DNA of 64,000 nucleotides from Flavobacterium psychrophilum (GTDB lineage: Bacteria; Bacteroidota; Bacteroidia; Flavobacteriales; Flavobacteriaceae). Of this stretch, positions 36,822 to 46,017 are shown in pieces. The DNA lies in the NCBI GenBank assembly GCA_945862065.1, contig CAMAWT010000014.1, positions 1-64,000 of the forward strand, written 5' to 3'. Both the position numbers and the translations under genes were made by a program. The notes under the pieces are model-generated. The model did not search any database and was not told the origin of the DNA. It saw nothing but the letters and a program-made list of their open reading frames with translations. How positions within the stretch are numbered: the first letter of the stretch is position 1; every line of letters starts with the position of its first letter.

Positions 36822-37490
36822 TCAAGCCTGTTTTTTTTCTAAAATAATGTCTGGCAAAAATTCATTGAACCATCTAAAGCGGTTCACAATCATCAAATGG
36901 GTTCCGTTTTTTACACAAATAAAATTCTTAATGTTTTTACTGGGGAAAACAGCATCTGCGTCACCATGTATATGAACGACGTTTTGATCAATTTGTTTTC
37001 TATTCCAACAAATAACTTGTTCAATAGCCCAATTTAAATAAATCTCATCGTTCATGTATATAAAACGTTGGTACAATTCCAATCGGTTTTTAATGGTGGT
37101 ACCAAATGCAAATTTTAATAAAATATTTACATTTTTTAATAAACCGGTAGGAATTAATTTATATATTTTGGTTGCTTTGGCAAATTTCATTCTTCTAGGA
37201 AGTTCGTATTTTGACTTTACACTTGAAATGATAATCAATTTTCGAACGTTTAAAAAAGCGGCCATTTCTTGAACTAAGATGCCTCCAAATGACACACCAA
37301 TTAACACAATTTCTTGATGATGAACTGATAACGATATTCGTTTGGCATAATTTTGTAAAGATTCGTTGGATTGTGGTAGAATCCATTCTAACAAATGAAT
37401 TTCGAAAATTTCTTTGGACAATTCTATTTTTTCAAAAATAGAAGAACTCGCCGCAAGACCTGGCATTAAATAAACATGGATTTTAGACAT
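36822..37490 (-). CDS. Alpha/beta hydrolase
   Basis: A 222-residue protein with a likely Ser-Asp-His triad: Ser in GVSFGG (about 66), Asp in HGDADAVFP and His in NGTHLMI. The N-terminal LMPGLAASSSIFEKI resembles an oxyanion-hole region. No signal peptide is present, so it is cytosolic. The substrate is unknown. It lies 29 bases upstream of the transglycosylase on the same strand. Confidence 0.85.
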   Translation of the reverse strand: MSKIHVYLMPGLAASSSIFEKIELSKEIFEIHLLEWILPQSNESLQNYAKRISLSVHHQEIVLIGVSFGGILVQEMAAFLNVRKLIIISSVKSKYELPRRMKFAKATKIYKLIPTGLLKNVNILLKFAFGTTIKNRLELYQRFIYMNDEIYLNWAIEQVICWNRKQIDQNVVHIHGDADAVFPSKNIKNFICVKNGTHLMIVNRFRWFNEFLPDIILEKKQA

Positions 37491-37600
37491 CTTTTAGGTT
37501 AATTTCGGCTGGTTATTCATTAATTTTTCCGAAATTTGTATAAAATTAATTCTTTTACTCGACATGAGATAAAAGTTGGCATTATTTTTTTGTACACTCC

Positions 37601-37885
37601 ATGGAAATTAAAGATAATACTTTTTCAAGACAATTTGAAACATTGGTTGAAGACAAACTTATTTCGGTAGAATATTCGTTTCAAGAAAAGAAGATTTTTT
37701 TGACACGAATTAATGTTCCTGATGGTTTTACTGATGAAAACTTCATCAATGATCTATTGAAAAACCTGATGGAAATTGCTTACGAACGAAAACTTAAAGT
37801 CGTTCCTATTTTACCTAAAATTGCTTTATTTTTTAGAAAGAATAAAATGTATCATGACTTGTTGCCGCCGGGAATAAAATTATAG
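37601..37885 (+). CDS. Small GNAT-family acetyltransferase (COG2388 type)
   Basis: A 94-residue protein with the short GNAT layout of the YjdJ group: FSRQFETLVEDKLISVEYSF, LTRINVPDGFTDENF and a final KVVPILPKIALFFRKN. The acceptor is unknown. It is divergent from the hydrolase gene. The 235 bases after it hold AT-rich DNA with dispersed fragments such as ACCATTAAGAAATTAAGG. Confidence 0.85.
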   Translation: MEIKDNTFSRQFETLVEDKLISVEYSFQEKKIFLTRINVPDGFTDENFINDLLKNLMEIAYERKLKVVPILPKIALFFRKNKMYHDLLPPGIKL

Positions 37886-38120
37886 AAGGATTTAAAACAC
37901 GAATTTAACAAATTTGCACAAATCTTAATGTCTCTTAATTTCTTACTATTTTAAAATTAAATCTATTTTTTGAACCATTAAGAAATTAAGGTTTATTTAG
38001 TTAGAAACTTATTTGAGATTCTATTTTAATAAATAAGGTATAGATTACGTTTTATCAACTTACAAAATTAATAAACTTCATATACATTATTAAACTTTAT
38101 AAACCCTTTTAATCCATACC

Positions 38121-39440
38121 TCAATCTAAAAATTGTATACGTACGCTTCCGTCTTCGTCAATATTGGTTAGGGTTACTTGGCGTAATGTGTTGCTTAACT
38201 CAGGATTCCAAGGGGTTTTTACTTTCACATAATTTTCGGTAAAACCGTGAATGTAGCCCTCTTTATTTTCGGTTTCAAAAAGTACTTTTCGGGTCGTACC
38301 CATTTGACTTTCGTAAAAAGCACGGCGTTTTTTTACAGACAAACCACGCAACATTTTACTTCGTTTGGCACGAACATTGGCAGGAACGACGCCGTCTAGC
38401 GAGATTGCTTCGGTGTTATCCCTTTCAGAATAAGTGAAAACGTGCAGATATGATATGTCGAGGTCGTTTAAAAAATGGTAGGTTTCCAGGAAATGCGCAT
38501 CGGTTTCGCCCGGAAAACCAACAATAACATCCACACCAATGCAGGCGTGCGGCATCACTTGGCGGATGTTTTGCACCCTGTCAACATAAACCTCACGCAG
38601 GTAACGACGCTTCATTTTTTTGAGAATTTCGTTGCTGCCACTTTGAAGCGGAATATGAAAATGGGGTACAAATGTGCGACTTTGCGCAACAAAATGAATG
38701 GTTTCGTTTTTCAATAAATTGGGTTCAATAGACGAAATTCGAAGGCGTTCTACCCCTTCCACTTGGTCGAGTGCTTGCACCAAATCCAGAAACGTATGTT
38801 CGTGTTTTTTATTTCCAAATTCGCCTTTGCCATAATCGCCTATGTTTACGCCAGTTAGCACAATTTCTTTGATGTTTTGCTTCGAAATTTCGTAAGCTTT
38901 TTTCAGCACGTTTTCTAGTGCATCACTTCGCGAAATTCCTCTGGCAAGCGGAATTGTGCAATAGGTACATTTGTAGTCGCAACCGTCTTGCACCTTCAAA
39001 AAAGCGCGCGTTCTGTCGCCTATAGAGTAGCTGCCCACATAAAAATCGGCTTCTTCAATCTCGCACGAATGCACCTCTCCCTTATCGTTTTTGGTCAAGT
39101 CGTTGATGTAATCGGTAATTTTAAATTTTTCAGTAGCGCCCAAAACCAAGTCCACACCGTCCACATTGGCAAGCTCCTCGGGCTTTAGCTGGGCATAGCA
39201 CCCCACGGCGGCAACAAAGGCATTTGGGTTATTTTTGAGCGCTTTTTTCACAATTTGCTTAAACTGTTTGTCGGCATTATCCGTCACAGAGCAGGTATTA
39301 ATCACATACATATCCGCCGAATCTTCAAAATCGACACGTTCAAAACCTTCGTTGATAAAATCGCGCGCTATGGTCGATGTTTCGGAGAAATTCAGCTTAC
39401 AGCCCAACGTATAAAAGGCTACTTTTTTATTTTTTTCCAT
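38121..39440 (-). CDS. mtaB: tRNA (t6A37) methylthiotransferase MtaB
   Basis: Radical SAM enzyme that adds a methylthio group to t6A37 of tRNAs reading ANN codons. The 439-residue protein has the UPF0004 N-terminal domain with cluster cysteines (GCKLNFSE, NTCSVTDNADKQ, GCYAQ), the radical SAM CxxxCxxC in DGCDYKCTYCTIP and a C-terminal TRAM-like part. The GCKLNFSE start and lack of MiaB-specific features favour MtaB. Confidence 0.93.
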   Translation of the reverse strand: MEKNKKVAFYTLGCKLNFSETSTIARDFINEGFERVDFEDSADMYVINTCSVTDNADKQFKQIVKKALKNNPNAFVAAVGCYAQLKPEELANVDGVDLVLGATEKFKITDYINDLTKNDKGEVHSCEIEEADFYVGSYSIGDRTRAFLKVQDGCDYKCTYCTIPLARGISRSDALENVLKKAYEISKQNIKEIVLTGVNIGDYGKGEFGNKKHEHTFLDLVQALDQVEGVERLRISSIEPNLLKNETIHFVAQSRTFVPHFHIPLQSGSNEILKKMKRRYLREVYVDRVQNIRQVMPHACIGVDVIVGFPGETDAHFLETYHFLNDLDISYLHVFTYSERDNTEAISLDGVVPANVRAKRSKMLRGLSVKKRRAFYESQMGTTRKVLFETENKEGYIHGFTENYVKVKTPWNPELSNTLRQVTLTNIDEDGSVRIQFLD

Positions 39441-39544
39441 AGTAAAACTCCATTAATGAAATCGTTGTCAAAAAATAGAGTGCGCAAAGATAAGGAAATA
39501 AATAATTTGAAAATTTGAAAATGTATCTATTTTAAAATTTGGAG

Positions 39545-39640
39545 CAAGACAATCACGTCCAACAGGAGTTTTGTCCTGCTTTCGCCTTTATCTCCTTCGC
39601 CCTACGGGACTTCAGGAGGATATCGGCTCTATCAGGGCTA
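39545..39640 (-). repeat. Hairpin repeat, CTCCT/AGGAG stem
   Basis: Minus orientation: TAGCCCTGATAGAGCCGATATCC, stem CTCCT ... AGGAG with inner TCCCGTAGGG, then GATAAAGGCGAAAGCAGGA. It lies downstream of the minus-strand gene that ends at 39704. Confidence 0.7.
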
Positions 39641-39703
39641 AAATCGACGAGTAGATTTTCAGAAGAAAAGTTGCAGAGTTTCTAAATTTGATCTATTTTT
39701 GAG

Positions 39704-40102
39704 TTAAAAATTAGATTTGTTTGGAGAAATATTCAATAAACTAGTAAATTTTCTTATTATTGAATCTAAAGAGAGTTTGAAAAAAAATCCAAGTAATACG
39801 AATCGTAAAAGTCCAATAAGCATAATCAATGGTATTAACATTCCAAAAGCTTTTGGAAAACCAATTCTAAAAACATTGAAAGATATGCCAACCAAACTAA
39901 ACACAAATAGTATAGCTATTAATATTTTGAAAGGTTTATTTATTTCTGCAATAACATTAACAGAATCATCTGAAAAACCACCTTTCAATACTGTAAACGC
40001 ACCAATACCTGCCTCAGAACCAATAATTTCAAAGTGGTTTCCATTGATTCTTCCAATGAATTCTTTATTTGTTAAATGTTGTTGAAAGAGTTTCTTTTTC
40101 AA
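39704..40102 (-). CDS. Hypothetical membrane protein, probably frameshifted at its 5' end
   Basis: This open frame gives 132 residues from a TTG at 40102, with hydrophobic segments at about 58-75 and 83-110. I do not recognise a family. Another minus-strand frame, from ATG 40187 to a stop at 40066-40068, encodes MKIFPTKNYKIELTENPEKY and onward, which reads like a natural N-terminus for the same protein. The two frames overlap across A-rich runs near 40090-40103. A one-base change there would join them into about 160 residues. Either the gene is a pseudogene or the sequence has an indel. Confidence 0.6.
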   Translation of the reverse strand: MKKKLFQQHLTNKEFIGRINGNHFEIIGSEAGIGAFTVLKGGFSDDSVNVIAEINKPFKILIAILFVFSLVGISFNVFRIGFPKAFGMLIPLIMLIGLLRFVLLGFFFKLSLDSIIRKFTSLLNISPNKSNF

Positions 40103-40433
40103 AAGTTTTTAACTTTAATAATTCAATATACTTTTCAGGATTTTCTGTTAATTCAATTTTATAATTCTTAGTCGGAAATATTTTCATAAATTTTATATTT
40201 TAAAATTTAACACATCATCAAACGATTAAAACTTACTTTTAGTGGAAACTATATTTCATAATGATTTTCCTATTTGGCAAATAGCTTAAAACACAACAAG
40301 TGTTTTGGTATATTTTATTCAAAAATAAGTAAATAAGTTTTATCTTTTTCTTTTTTTATCGCAAAGGCGCAAAGTTTTAACTTTGAATCTTTGCAACTCA
40401 ACAAAATATCTTCTGAAATCTATACTTCGATTT

Positions 40434-40530
40434 TAGCCCCGATTGAACCGATATCCTTGCGTAGTTTACGGAGCAAGATAAAGGTGAAAGCGGGACTAGA
40501 TATCTTTTGAAATGGATTGGTGTGCTTCTA
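40434..40530 (+). repeat. Hairpin repeat, CTTGC/GCAAG stem, ending in a stop codon
   Basis: TAGCCCCGATTGAACCGATATCC, stem CTTGC ... GCAAG, then GATAAAGGTGAAAGCGGGA and a GCTTCTA end. The last three bases (40528-40530) are the stop codon of the convergent GlmU-like gene. The 240 bases before it hold AT-rich DNA without a gene. Confidence 0.7.
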
Positions 40531-41706
40531 AAAATTCTGACGCCACTTTTTGGTCTCTTCAAAAACGTGTTCCAAAATTTTGGCGTCTTCTTCTGTGAAG
40601 TCCACATGGCGGCGCAACATGACTACTTTGGCTACTTCAAACGCTTTTTTTGTTAAATAGGTGGTGAAGCCGCTGGCGCCTCCCCAAGAAAAACTTGGTA
40701 CAAAATTTCTAGGAAATCCGCTGCCAAAAATGTTGGCGCTCACTCCTACCACGGTGCCTGTGTTGAACATGGTGTTGATGCCGCACTTGCTGTGATCGCC
40801 CATCATCAATCCGCAAAATTGAAGCCCGGTTTTGGCGAAATTTTCGGTTTCATAGCTCCACAATTTTACTTCTTCGTAGTTGTTTTTTAGGTTTGAGTTG
40901 TTGCTGTCGGCACCAATATTGCACCATTCGCCAAGAACTGAATTTCCAAGAAAACCATCGTGCCCTTTGTTGGAATATCCAAAAAGTACCGAGTTATTTA
41001 CTTCGCCCCCTATACGGCAGTGCGGCCCAACGGTGGTGGCGCCATATACTTTGGTTGCCAATTTTACTTGGGCTTCTTCGCACAAAGCAAAAGGTCCTCT
41101 AATGACTGAGCCTTCCATTATTTCGGCATTTTTTCCAATATAGATTGGACCCGTTGAAGCATTTAATGTTACAAATTCGAGTTTGGCACCTTCTTCAATA
41201 AAGATGTTTTCGGGAGCAATAACATTAACCGATTTTGGGATAGGTTGCGAGGTTCTATCGGCAGTGATAAGTTCAAAATCTTCTCGGATGGCTTGGTCGT
41301 TTTTTGAAAATATATCCCAAGTATGTGCTATTTTGATGCAGTTGCTATCAAAATCAATAATTTCGTAAGTATCAAAATCAATTTCTTCTTGGGTGTCATT
41401 GGTGAAAAAAGCGACTACTTCATCGCCTGCAAAAATGGCTTGATTGGATTTCAAGTTTTGTACCAATGAAACTAATTTACGATTGGGAACAAATGCTGCA
41501 TTAATCATGATGTTTTCTTCCATTTCAACCATCGGGAATTTTTCAGAAAGATATTCTTCTGTCAAAGTGGTTGTGGTGGTACCCAATTGGGTTTCCCATT
41601 TTTCTCTAATAGTCAAAATTCCAATTCTAATATCGGCAACTGGTCTGGTAAAAGTGAACGGTAAAAGTGCATTTCTTACGGTTCCGTCAAAAAGTATGTA
41701 GTTCAT
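40528..41706 (-). CDS. GlmU-like sugar nucleotidyltransferase
   Basis: A 392-residue protein of the alternative GlmU group found in Bacteroidota, thought to act as UDP-GlcNAc diphosphorylase/acetyltransferase. The N-terminal part (MNYILFDGTVRNALLPFTFTRPVADIRIG) is a divergent nucleotidyltransferase. The C-terminal part is a left-handed beta-helix of hexapeptide repeats (about 190-330: YIGKNAEIMEGSVI, GGEVNNSVLFGYSNKGHDGF). The exact reaction is inferred from family naming. Confidence 0.87.
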   Translation of the reverse strand: MNYILFDGTVRNALLPFTFTRPVADIRIGILTIREKWETQLGTTTTTLTEEYLSEKFPMVEMEENIMINAAFVPNRKLVSLVQNLKSNQAIFAGDEVVAFFTNDTQEEIDFDTYEIIDFDSNCIKIAHTWDIFSKNDQAIREDFELITADRTSQPIPKSVNVIAPENIFIEEGAKLEFVTLNASTGPIYIGKNAEIMEGSVIRGPFALCEEAQVKLATKVYGATTVGPHCRIGGEVNNSVLFGYSNKGHDGFLGNSVLGEWCNIGADSNNSNLKNNYEEVKLWSYETENFAKTGLQFCGLMMGDHSKCGINTMFNTGTVVGVSANIFGSGFPRNFVPSFSWGGASGFTTYLTKKAFEVAKVVMLRRHVDFTEEDAKILEHVFEETKKWRQNF

Positions 41707-41782
41707 TTTATAACAATTGAAAAGACAAATTGAAATTGTCTGTACATTTAGGTTTCAAAGTTACAAAAGTTTAAGACATAAA

Positions 41783-41808
41783 AAAACCTTCCGAAGAGGA
41801 AGGTTTTA
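41783..41808 (-). terminator. Intrinsic terminator after rpmE2
   Basis: A stem AAACCTTCC / GGAAGGTTT with a short loop and a following T run on the minus strand lies between rpmE2 and the GlmU-like gene. Confidence 0.8.
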
Positions 41809-41831
41809 ATGTATTTGAACACGTACTACGA

Positions 41832-42083
41832 TTATTTACCGTGTTTAGCGTATTTAGTTTTGAACTTGTCAATACGTCCTGCAGTATCGATAAGTTTTGA
41901 TTTACCTGTGTAAAATGGGTGAGATGTTCTAGAGATTTCCATTTTGAAAACTGGATATTCAACTCCTTCGTGAGTGATTGTTTCTTTAGTTTCTACTGTA
42001 GATTTTGTGATAAAAACGTCATCGTTTGACATGTCTTTGAATGCTACTAATCTGTAATTTTCTGGGTGAATTCCTTGTTTCAT
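41832..42083 (-). CDS. rpmE2: 50S ribosomal protein L31, type B
   Basis: An 83-residue large-subunit protein with [31 protein letters not shown] and a basic C-terminus. It has no cysteine, so it is the zinc-independent type B (C-minus) form. The 238 bases upstream hold its promoter and no gene. Confidence 0.96.
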   Translation of the reverse strand: MKQGIHPENYRLVAFKDMSNDDVFITKSTVETKETITHEGVEYPVFKMEISRTSHPFYTGKSKLIDTAGRIDKFKTKYAKHGK

Positions 42084-42189
42084 TTTTGTAAATCTTTATT
42101 TGTTTGTGAAGTAACGTATCTTGATGCTTTTACTTAAAAAGGTATCGACTTGCTACAACTTTTATTACTATTATTTTAATTTCAGTTTG

Positions 42190-42218
42190 CAAAAGTACAC
42201 TATTATTTTAAATTTCAA
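42190..42218 (-). promoter_or_regulatory. Probable rpmE2 promoter
   Basis: On the minus strand, TTG (42218-42216), an 18-base spacer and TACTTTTG (42197-42190) fit the consensus. The leader is about 100 bases long. Confidence 0.55.
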
Positions 42219-42267
42219 ATAATAAGATGTAGTTTTTTTTCAATAATACTACAAAAAAAATATAGCG

Positions 42268-42295
42268 TTGATTATTTCTAGAATTGCTATATTTG
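42268..42295 (+). promoter_or_regulatory. Probable DUF4199-GT2 operon promoter
   Basis: TTG (42268-42270), a 17-base spacer and TATATTTG (42288-42295), 26 bases before the start codon. Confidence 0.5.
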
Positions 42296-42321
42296 TGGAT
42301 TAATTCTAATAAATTATAATC

Positions 42322-42849
42322 ATGAATGAGAACATTAAAAAAAATGGAATTACTTTCGGAGTTATCTCTGGTTTAATTTCGGTATTTATCACAACCATAA
42401 TGTATGCTATCAATATAGAATTGTTTACTAAATGGTGGATTGGTGTCCTAAGTATATTAATCAGCTTAATTCTTTCTATTGTATTAATGACTAAAACAAA
42501 AAGAGAAGTTGCAGATGATTTTACATTTAAAAATGCTTTTACTACGTATTTCATTTACACTGTAATTGGTATTTTTATTTCTGTGTTTTTTAACGTTCTT
42601 CTCTTCAATGTAATTGATACAGAGGCTAAAATAACTATTAAAGAAATGACAATGAAGTTTTCTGTTGAGATTATGGAAAAATTCAATACACCAAAAGATA
42701 AAATGAATGAGGCTATTCTTCAAATGGAAAATACTGACCAATTTGGAGTACTTGAACAAATCAAAGGAATGTTTTTTGCAATAGCATTTAGTAGCCTTTT
42801 TGGATTATTACTTGCCGCAATTTTCAAAACTAAAACTACTTATAAATAA
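42322..42849 (+). CDS. DUF4199 family membrane protein
   Basis: A 175-residue inner-membrane protein of a Bacteroidota family without assigned function. It has four hydrophobic segments (about 8-27, 37-56, 70-95 and 148-168) and a charged stretch between the third and fourth. It is followed two bases later by a GT2 gene, a pairing common in Flavobacteriaceae. Confidence 0.9.
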   Translation: MNENIKKNGITFGVISGLISVFITTIMYAINIELFTKWWIGVLSILISLILSIVLMTKTKREVADDFTFKNAFTTYFIYTVIGIFISVFFNVLLFNVIDTEAKITIKEMTMKFSVEIMEKFNTPKDKMNEAILQMENTDQFGVLEQIKGMFFAIAFSSLFGLLLAAIFKTKTTYK

Positions 42850-42851
42850 TA

Positions 42852-43805
42852 GTGAACTTATCCATAATAATACCCCTATTAAACGAACAAGAATCGTTAC
42901 CCGAATTGCATGCCTGGATTGTGCGTGTGATGCAAGCCAATCACTATTCGTATGAAATTCTGTTCATTGACGACGGAAGTACCGATGCTTCTTGGGAGGT
43001 TATTGAACAATTACAATCAGAAAATTCGAATGTAAAAGGTATTCGTTTTTTAAGAAATTACGGTAAATCACAAGCGCTGCATGCTGGTTTTGCCAGAGCA
43101 AATGGCGATGTTGTCATTACGATGGATGCCGATTTGCAAGATAGTCCTGATGAGATTCCAGGTTTATTGGAAATGATAACCAATCAAAATTATGATTTGG
43201 TTTCTGGTTGGAAGAAGAAAAGATACGATTCTGTGGTTGCCAAAAATATTCCATCTAAATTATTCAATTGGGCGGCTCGAAAAACATCTGGAGTGCATTT
43301 GAATGATTTTAATTGTGGATTGAAAGCTTATAAAAATATTGTTGTTAAAAATGTGGAAGTATCGGGCGAAATGCACCGTTACATTCCTGTTTTGGCAAAA
43401 AATGCTGGTTTCGGAAAAATTGGCGAAAAAGTAGTGATTCACCAAGCAAGAAAATATGGTGAGTCGAAATTTGGAATGAGCCGTTTCATTAACGGATTTT
43501 TGGATTTAATAACGATTTGGTTTTTATCACGTTATGGCAAACGTCCGATGCACTTTTTTGGAGCAGCTGGGGTGATAATGTTCATTATTGGATTTATTTC
43601 TACTTCTTTTATCATTATTTTTAAATTAACCAAATTGTTTGTTTTTAATGAAACCACAATATTGGTTGCTCAAAATCCGCTTTTTTATATTGCCTTAACC
43701 TCAATGATTATTGGGTCACAGTTGTTTTTGGCAGGTTTTTTGGGCGAAATAATTCTTAGAACAAAAAGTAACGAAGAACGATACAAAATTGCGAATGAGA
43801 TATAA
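42852..43805 (+). CDS. GT2 glycosyltransferase with C-terminal membrane helices (GtrB/DPM1-like)
   Basis: A 317-residue enzyme with an N-terminal GT-A domain (SIIIPLLNEQESLPEL, LFIDDGSTD, metal-binding MDADLQDSPDEI) and two C-terminal membrane helices (about 238-262 and 275-300). Relatives attach a sugar to polyprenyl phosphate on the inner face of the membrane. It starts with GTG two bases after the DUF4199 stop. The GTG is chosen because MNLSIIIPLLNE is the family N-terminus. Confidence 0.93.
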   Translation: MNLSIIIPLLNEQESLPELHAWIVRVMQANHYSYEILFIDDGSTDASWEVIEQLQSENSNVKGIRFLRNYGKSQALHAGFARANGDVVITMDADLQDSPDEIPGLLEMITNQNYDLVSGWKKKRYDSVVAKNIPSKLFNWAARKTSGVHLNDFNCGLKAYKNIVVKNVEVSGEMHRYIPVLAKNAGFGKIGEKVVIHQARKYGESKFGMSRFINGFLDLITIWFLSRYGKRPMHFFGAAGVIMFIIGFISTSFIIIFKLTKLFVFNETTILVAQNPLFYIALTSMIIGSQLFLAGFLGEIILRTKSNEERYKIANEI

Positions 43806-43823
43806 TCCTTTTAAAATATTTAT

Positions 43824-44033
43824 ATGCCAAAATTTGAAATTATTACCCAAAAAATTATTGAAATTAGAGGTCACAAAGTAGTGCTCGATTTTGAATTAGC
43901 CGAATTATATGAAACGGAAACAAGAACATTAAAACAAGCTGTAAGAAGAAACAGCAATTGGTTTCCTGAGGATTTTATGTTTGAGTTGACCAATGATGAA
44001 ATGTACCATTTGGTATCACAATTTGTGAATTAA
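43824..44033 (+). pseudogene. Truncated ORF6N-domain protein
   Basis: A 69-residue fragment holding the first part of an ORF6N DNA-binding domain ([29 protein letters not shown], then [14 protein letters not shown]). Full proteins continue past the SQFV position, through a tyrosine/phenylalanine-rich stretch, to well over 150 residues. Here a stop follows directly, and a hairpin repeat begins 50 bases on. ORF6N proteins are typical of phage and mobile DNA. This is probably a remnant. Confidence 0.6.
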
Positions 44034-44082
44034 AAAGTAGAAGAGGTCAACATTCAAAAAATTGTATTTTGGGCGGGATTTT

Positions 44083-44227
44083 TTAGCCCAGATTGAAGTG
44101 GAAAGCCTTGCGAACATAAAAGCTATTTTTTCTTGGTGAAAAAACAGCGACGCCAGGAGCTCGTTTTGTGCCAAAGAAAAAAAGCTTTTATGGAGCAAGC
44201 TTGCAACGGAAAGCTGGATTGGCTTCT
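44083..44227 (+). repeat. Long-hairpin intergenic repeat, copy 2
   Basis: TAGCCCAGATTGAAGTGGAAAGCC, arms CTTG..CATAAAAGC / GCTTTTATG..CAAG around a loop with T-rich and A-rich runs, then TTGCAACGGAAAGC and GCTTCT. It is closely similar to 1-140. It lies between the ORF6N fragment and the phosphoglucomutase gene. Confidence 0.65.
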
Positions 44228-44286
44228 GAAAATAAAAAAAAATCTGGTTTTGTGTTATTAAAAATTAGTTAGATAGAATAATAAAA

Positions 44287-46017
44287 ATGGAAATTAAACA
44301 AGTAATTTTAGACAAAATAAACGAATGGCTATTGCCGAATTTTGACCAACAAACGCAAGACGTGATAATGGAAATGATGCACTCCAATCCGAAGGAATTG
44401 GAAGATAGTTTCTACAAAAATTTGGAGTTTGGAACGGGCGGAATGCGCGGAATTATGGGCGTTGGAACCAACCGTATCAACAAATATACGTTGGGTAAAA
44501 ACACGCAAGGTTTGTCTAACTATTTAAAAAAAGTGTTTACAAATGAGGCAATTAGTGTGGCTATTGCTTATGATTGCCGTCATAATAGCGACACTTTGGC
44601 CAAGGTAGTAGCTGATGTGTTTTCTGCCAATGGGGTTCAAGTGTTTTTGTTTTCGGATATGCGAACTACGCCTGAATTGTCATTTGCTTTAAAGCACTTG
44701 AATTGCCATGCTGGAATTGTGTTGACAGCATCGCACAACCCGCCAGAATACAACGGATACAAAGTATATTGGCAAGATGGCGGGCAATTGGTTCCGCCGC
44801 AAGATGGCGAGATTATTCAGTTGATTGAAGCATTGAATTATGATGAAATTAAATTTGAAGCCAACGAAAATTTGATTCAATATATAGGAGAAGAAGTGGA
44901 TGCAGCTTTTCATCAATCAACTATTGAAAACGCGAGTTTTAAATCGACACCAGCTGTTGCAAAGGAAAACTTAAAAATTGTATTTACATCGCTTCACGGA
45001 ACTTCGATTAAATCGATTCCAACTGTTTTGGCGCAAGTTGGTTACACGCAAGTTAATATTGTAAAGGAACAAGCCGAACCGAATGGCAATTTTCCTACGG
45101 TGAAATCACCCAACCCAGAAGAGCCTGAAGCCTTGACGATGGCCATGGCATTAGCGGAAGCCACACAAGCAGATATTGTTATTGGTACAGACCCAGATTC
45201 TGACCGATTGGGTGTTGCTGTGCGAGATACTGAAGGTAAAATGACATTGTTAAATGGTAATCAGACGATGATTATTATGACGGCATTTTTATTGGAACAA
45301 TGGAAGCGTGCCGATAAAATTACTGGAACTGAATTTGTAGGCTCTACGATTGTTTCGACTCCGATGATGGTTGAATTGGCAACGGCTTATGGCATTGAAT
45401 GTAAGGTGGGATTGACTGGTTTTAAATGGATTGCCAAAATGATTAAAGATTTTCCGGATCAAAAATTTATTGGTGGTGGAGAAGAAAGTTATGGATATAT
45501 GGTTGGCGATGCCGTGCGAGATAAAGATGCGGTTGGTGCCTCACTTTTGGTGTGCGAAATTGCCGCATTGGCGAAAGCTTCTGGAAGTTCATTATATCAA
45601 GAATTATTGAATTTGTATGTAGATTTTGGATGTTACAAAGAGCATTTAATTTCACTTACCAAAAAAGGCATTGATGGATTGGCAGAAATCAATCAGATGA
45701 TGGTTGACTTGCGAGAAAATCCGGTGGATGAAATTGATGGTCAACGCGTGGTTTGCATTGATGACTATGAAAATTCGACTTCATGGAATCGAATTACCAA
45801 CGAAATTGAGCTTATTTCTATCCCGAAATCGAATGTGTTGATATACTATTTGGAAGATGGGTCTAAAATTTGCGCACGTCCAAGTGGCACTGAACCAAAA
45901 ATTAAATTCTATTTTAGTGTGCAAACCTCGTTGGATAATGTGGAAAATTTTAAAGAAGTTGAAGCAGCATTAGATCAAAAAATTAAAAACATAATAGCAG
46001 CAATGCGCCTACACTAA
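44287..46017 (+). CDS. Phosphoglucomutase/phosphomannomutase family protein
   Basis: Interconverts hexose 1- and 6-phosphates. The 576-residue protein is of the long PGM2-like type, with LEFGTGGMRGIMGVG near residue 50, the phosphoserine loop TASHNPPEYNGYKV, the metal loop GTDPDSDRLGVAV, the sugar-binding GGGEESYGYMVG and the phosphate-binding RPSGTEPKIKFY. Substrate (glucose, mannose or pentose) cannot be fixed. Its last base overlaps the ATG of the ABC gene. Confidence 0.94.
   Translation: MEIKQVILDKINEWLLPNFDQQTQDVIMEMMHSNPKELEDSFYKNLEFGTGGMRGIMGVGTNRINKYTLGKNTQGLSNYLKKVFTNEAISVAIAYDCRHNSDTLAKVVADVFSANGVQVFLFSDMRTTPELSFALKHLNCHAGIVLTASHNPPEYNGYKVYWQDGGQLVPPQDGEIIQLIEALNYDEIKFEANENLIQYIGEEVDAAFHQSTIENASFKSTPAVAKENLKIVFTSLHGTSIKSIPTVLAQVGYTQVNIVKEQAEPNGNFPTVKSPNPEEPEALTMAMALAEATQADIVIGTDPDSDRLGVAVRDTEGKMTLLNGNQTMIIMTAFLLEQWKRADKITGTEFVGSTIVSTPMMVELATAYGIECKVGLTGFKWIAKMIKDFPDQKFIGGGEESYGYMVGDAVRDKDAVGASLLVCEIAALAKASGSSLYQELLNLYVDFGCYKEHLISLTKKGIDGLAEINQMMVDLRENPVDEIDGQRVVCIDDYENSTSWNRITNEIELISIPKSNVLIYYLEDGSKICARPSGTEPKIKFYFSVQTSLDNVENFKEVEAALDQKIKNIIAAMRLH

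Noticed and set aside
39717..40085. A 122-codon plus-strand frame opposite the frameshifted membrane-protein gene
   Set aside because: The minus-strand frame has the natural hydrophobic segments and a matching upstream N-terminus, while the plus-strand frame looks like its mirror.
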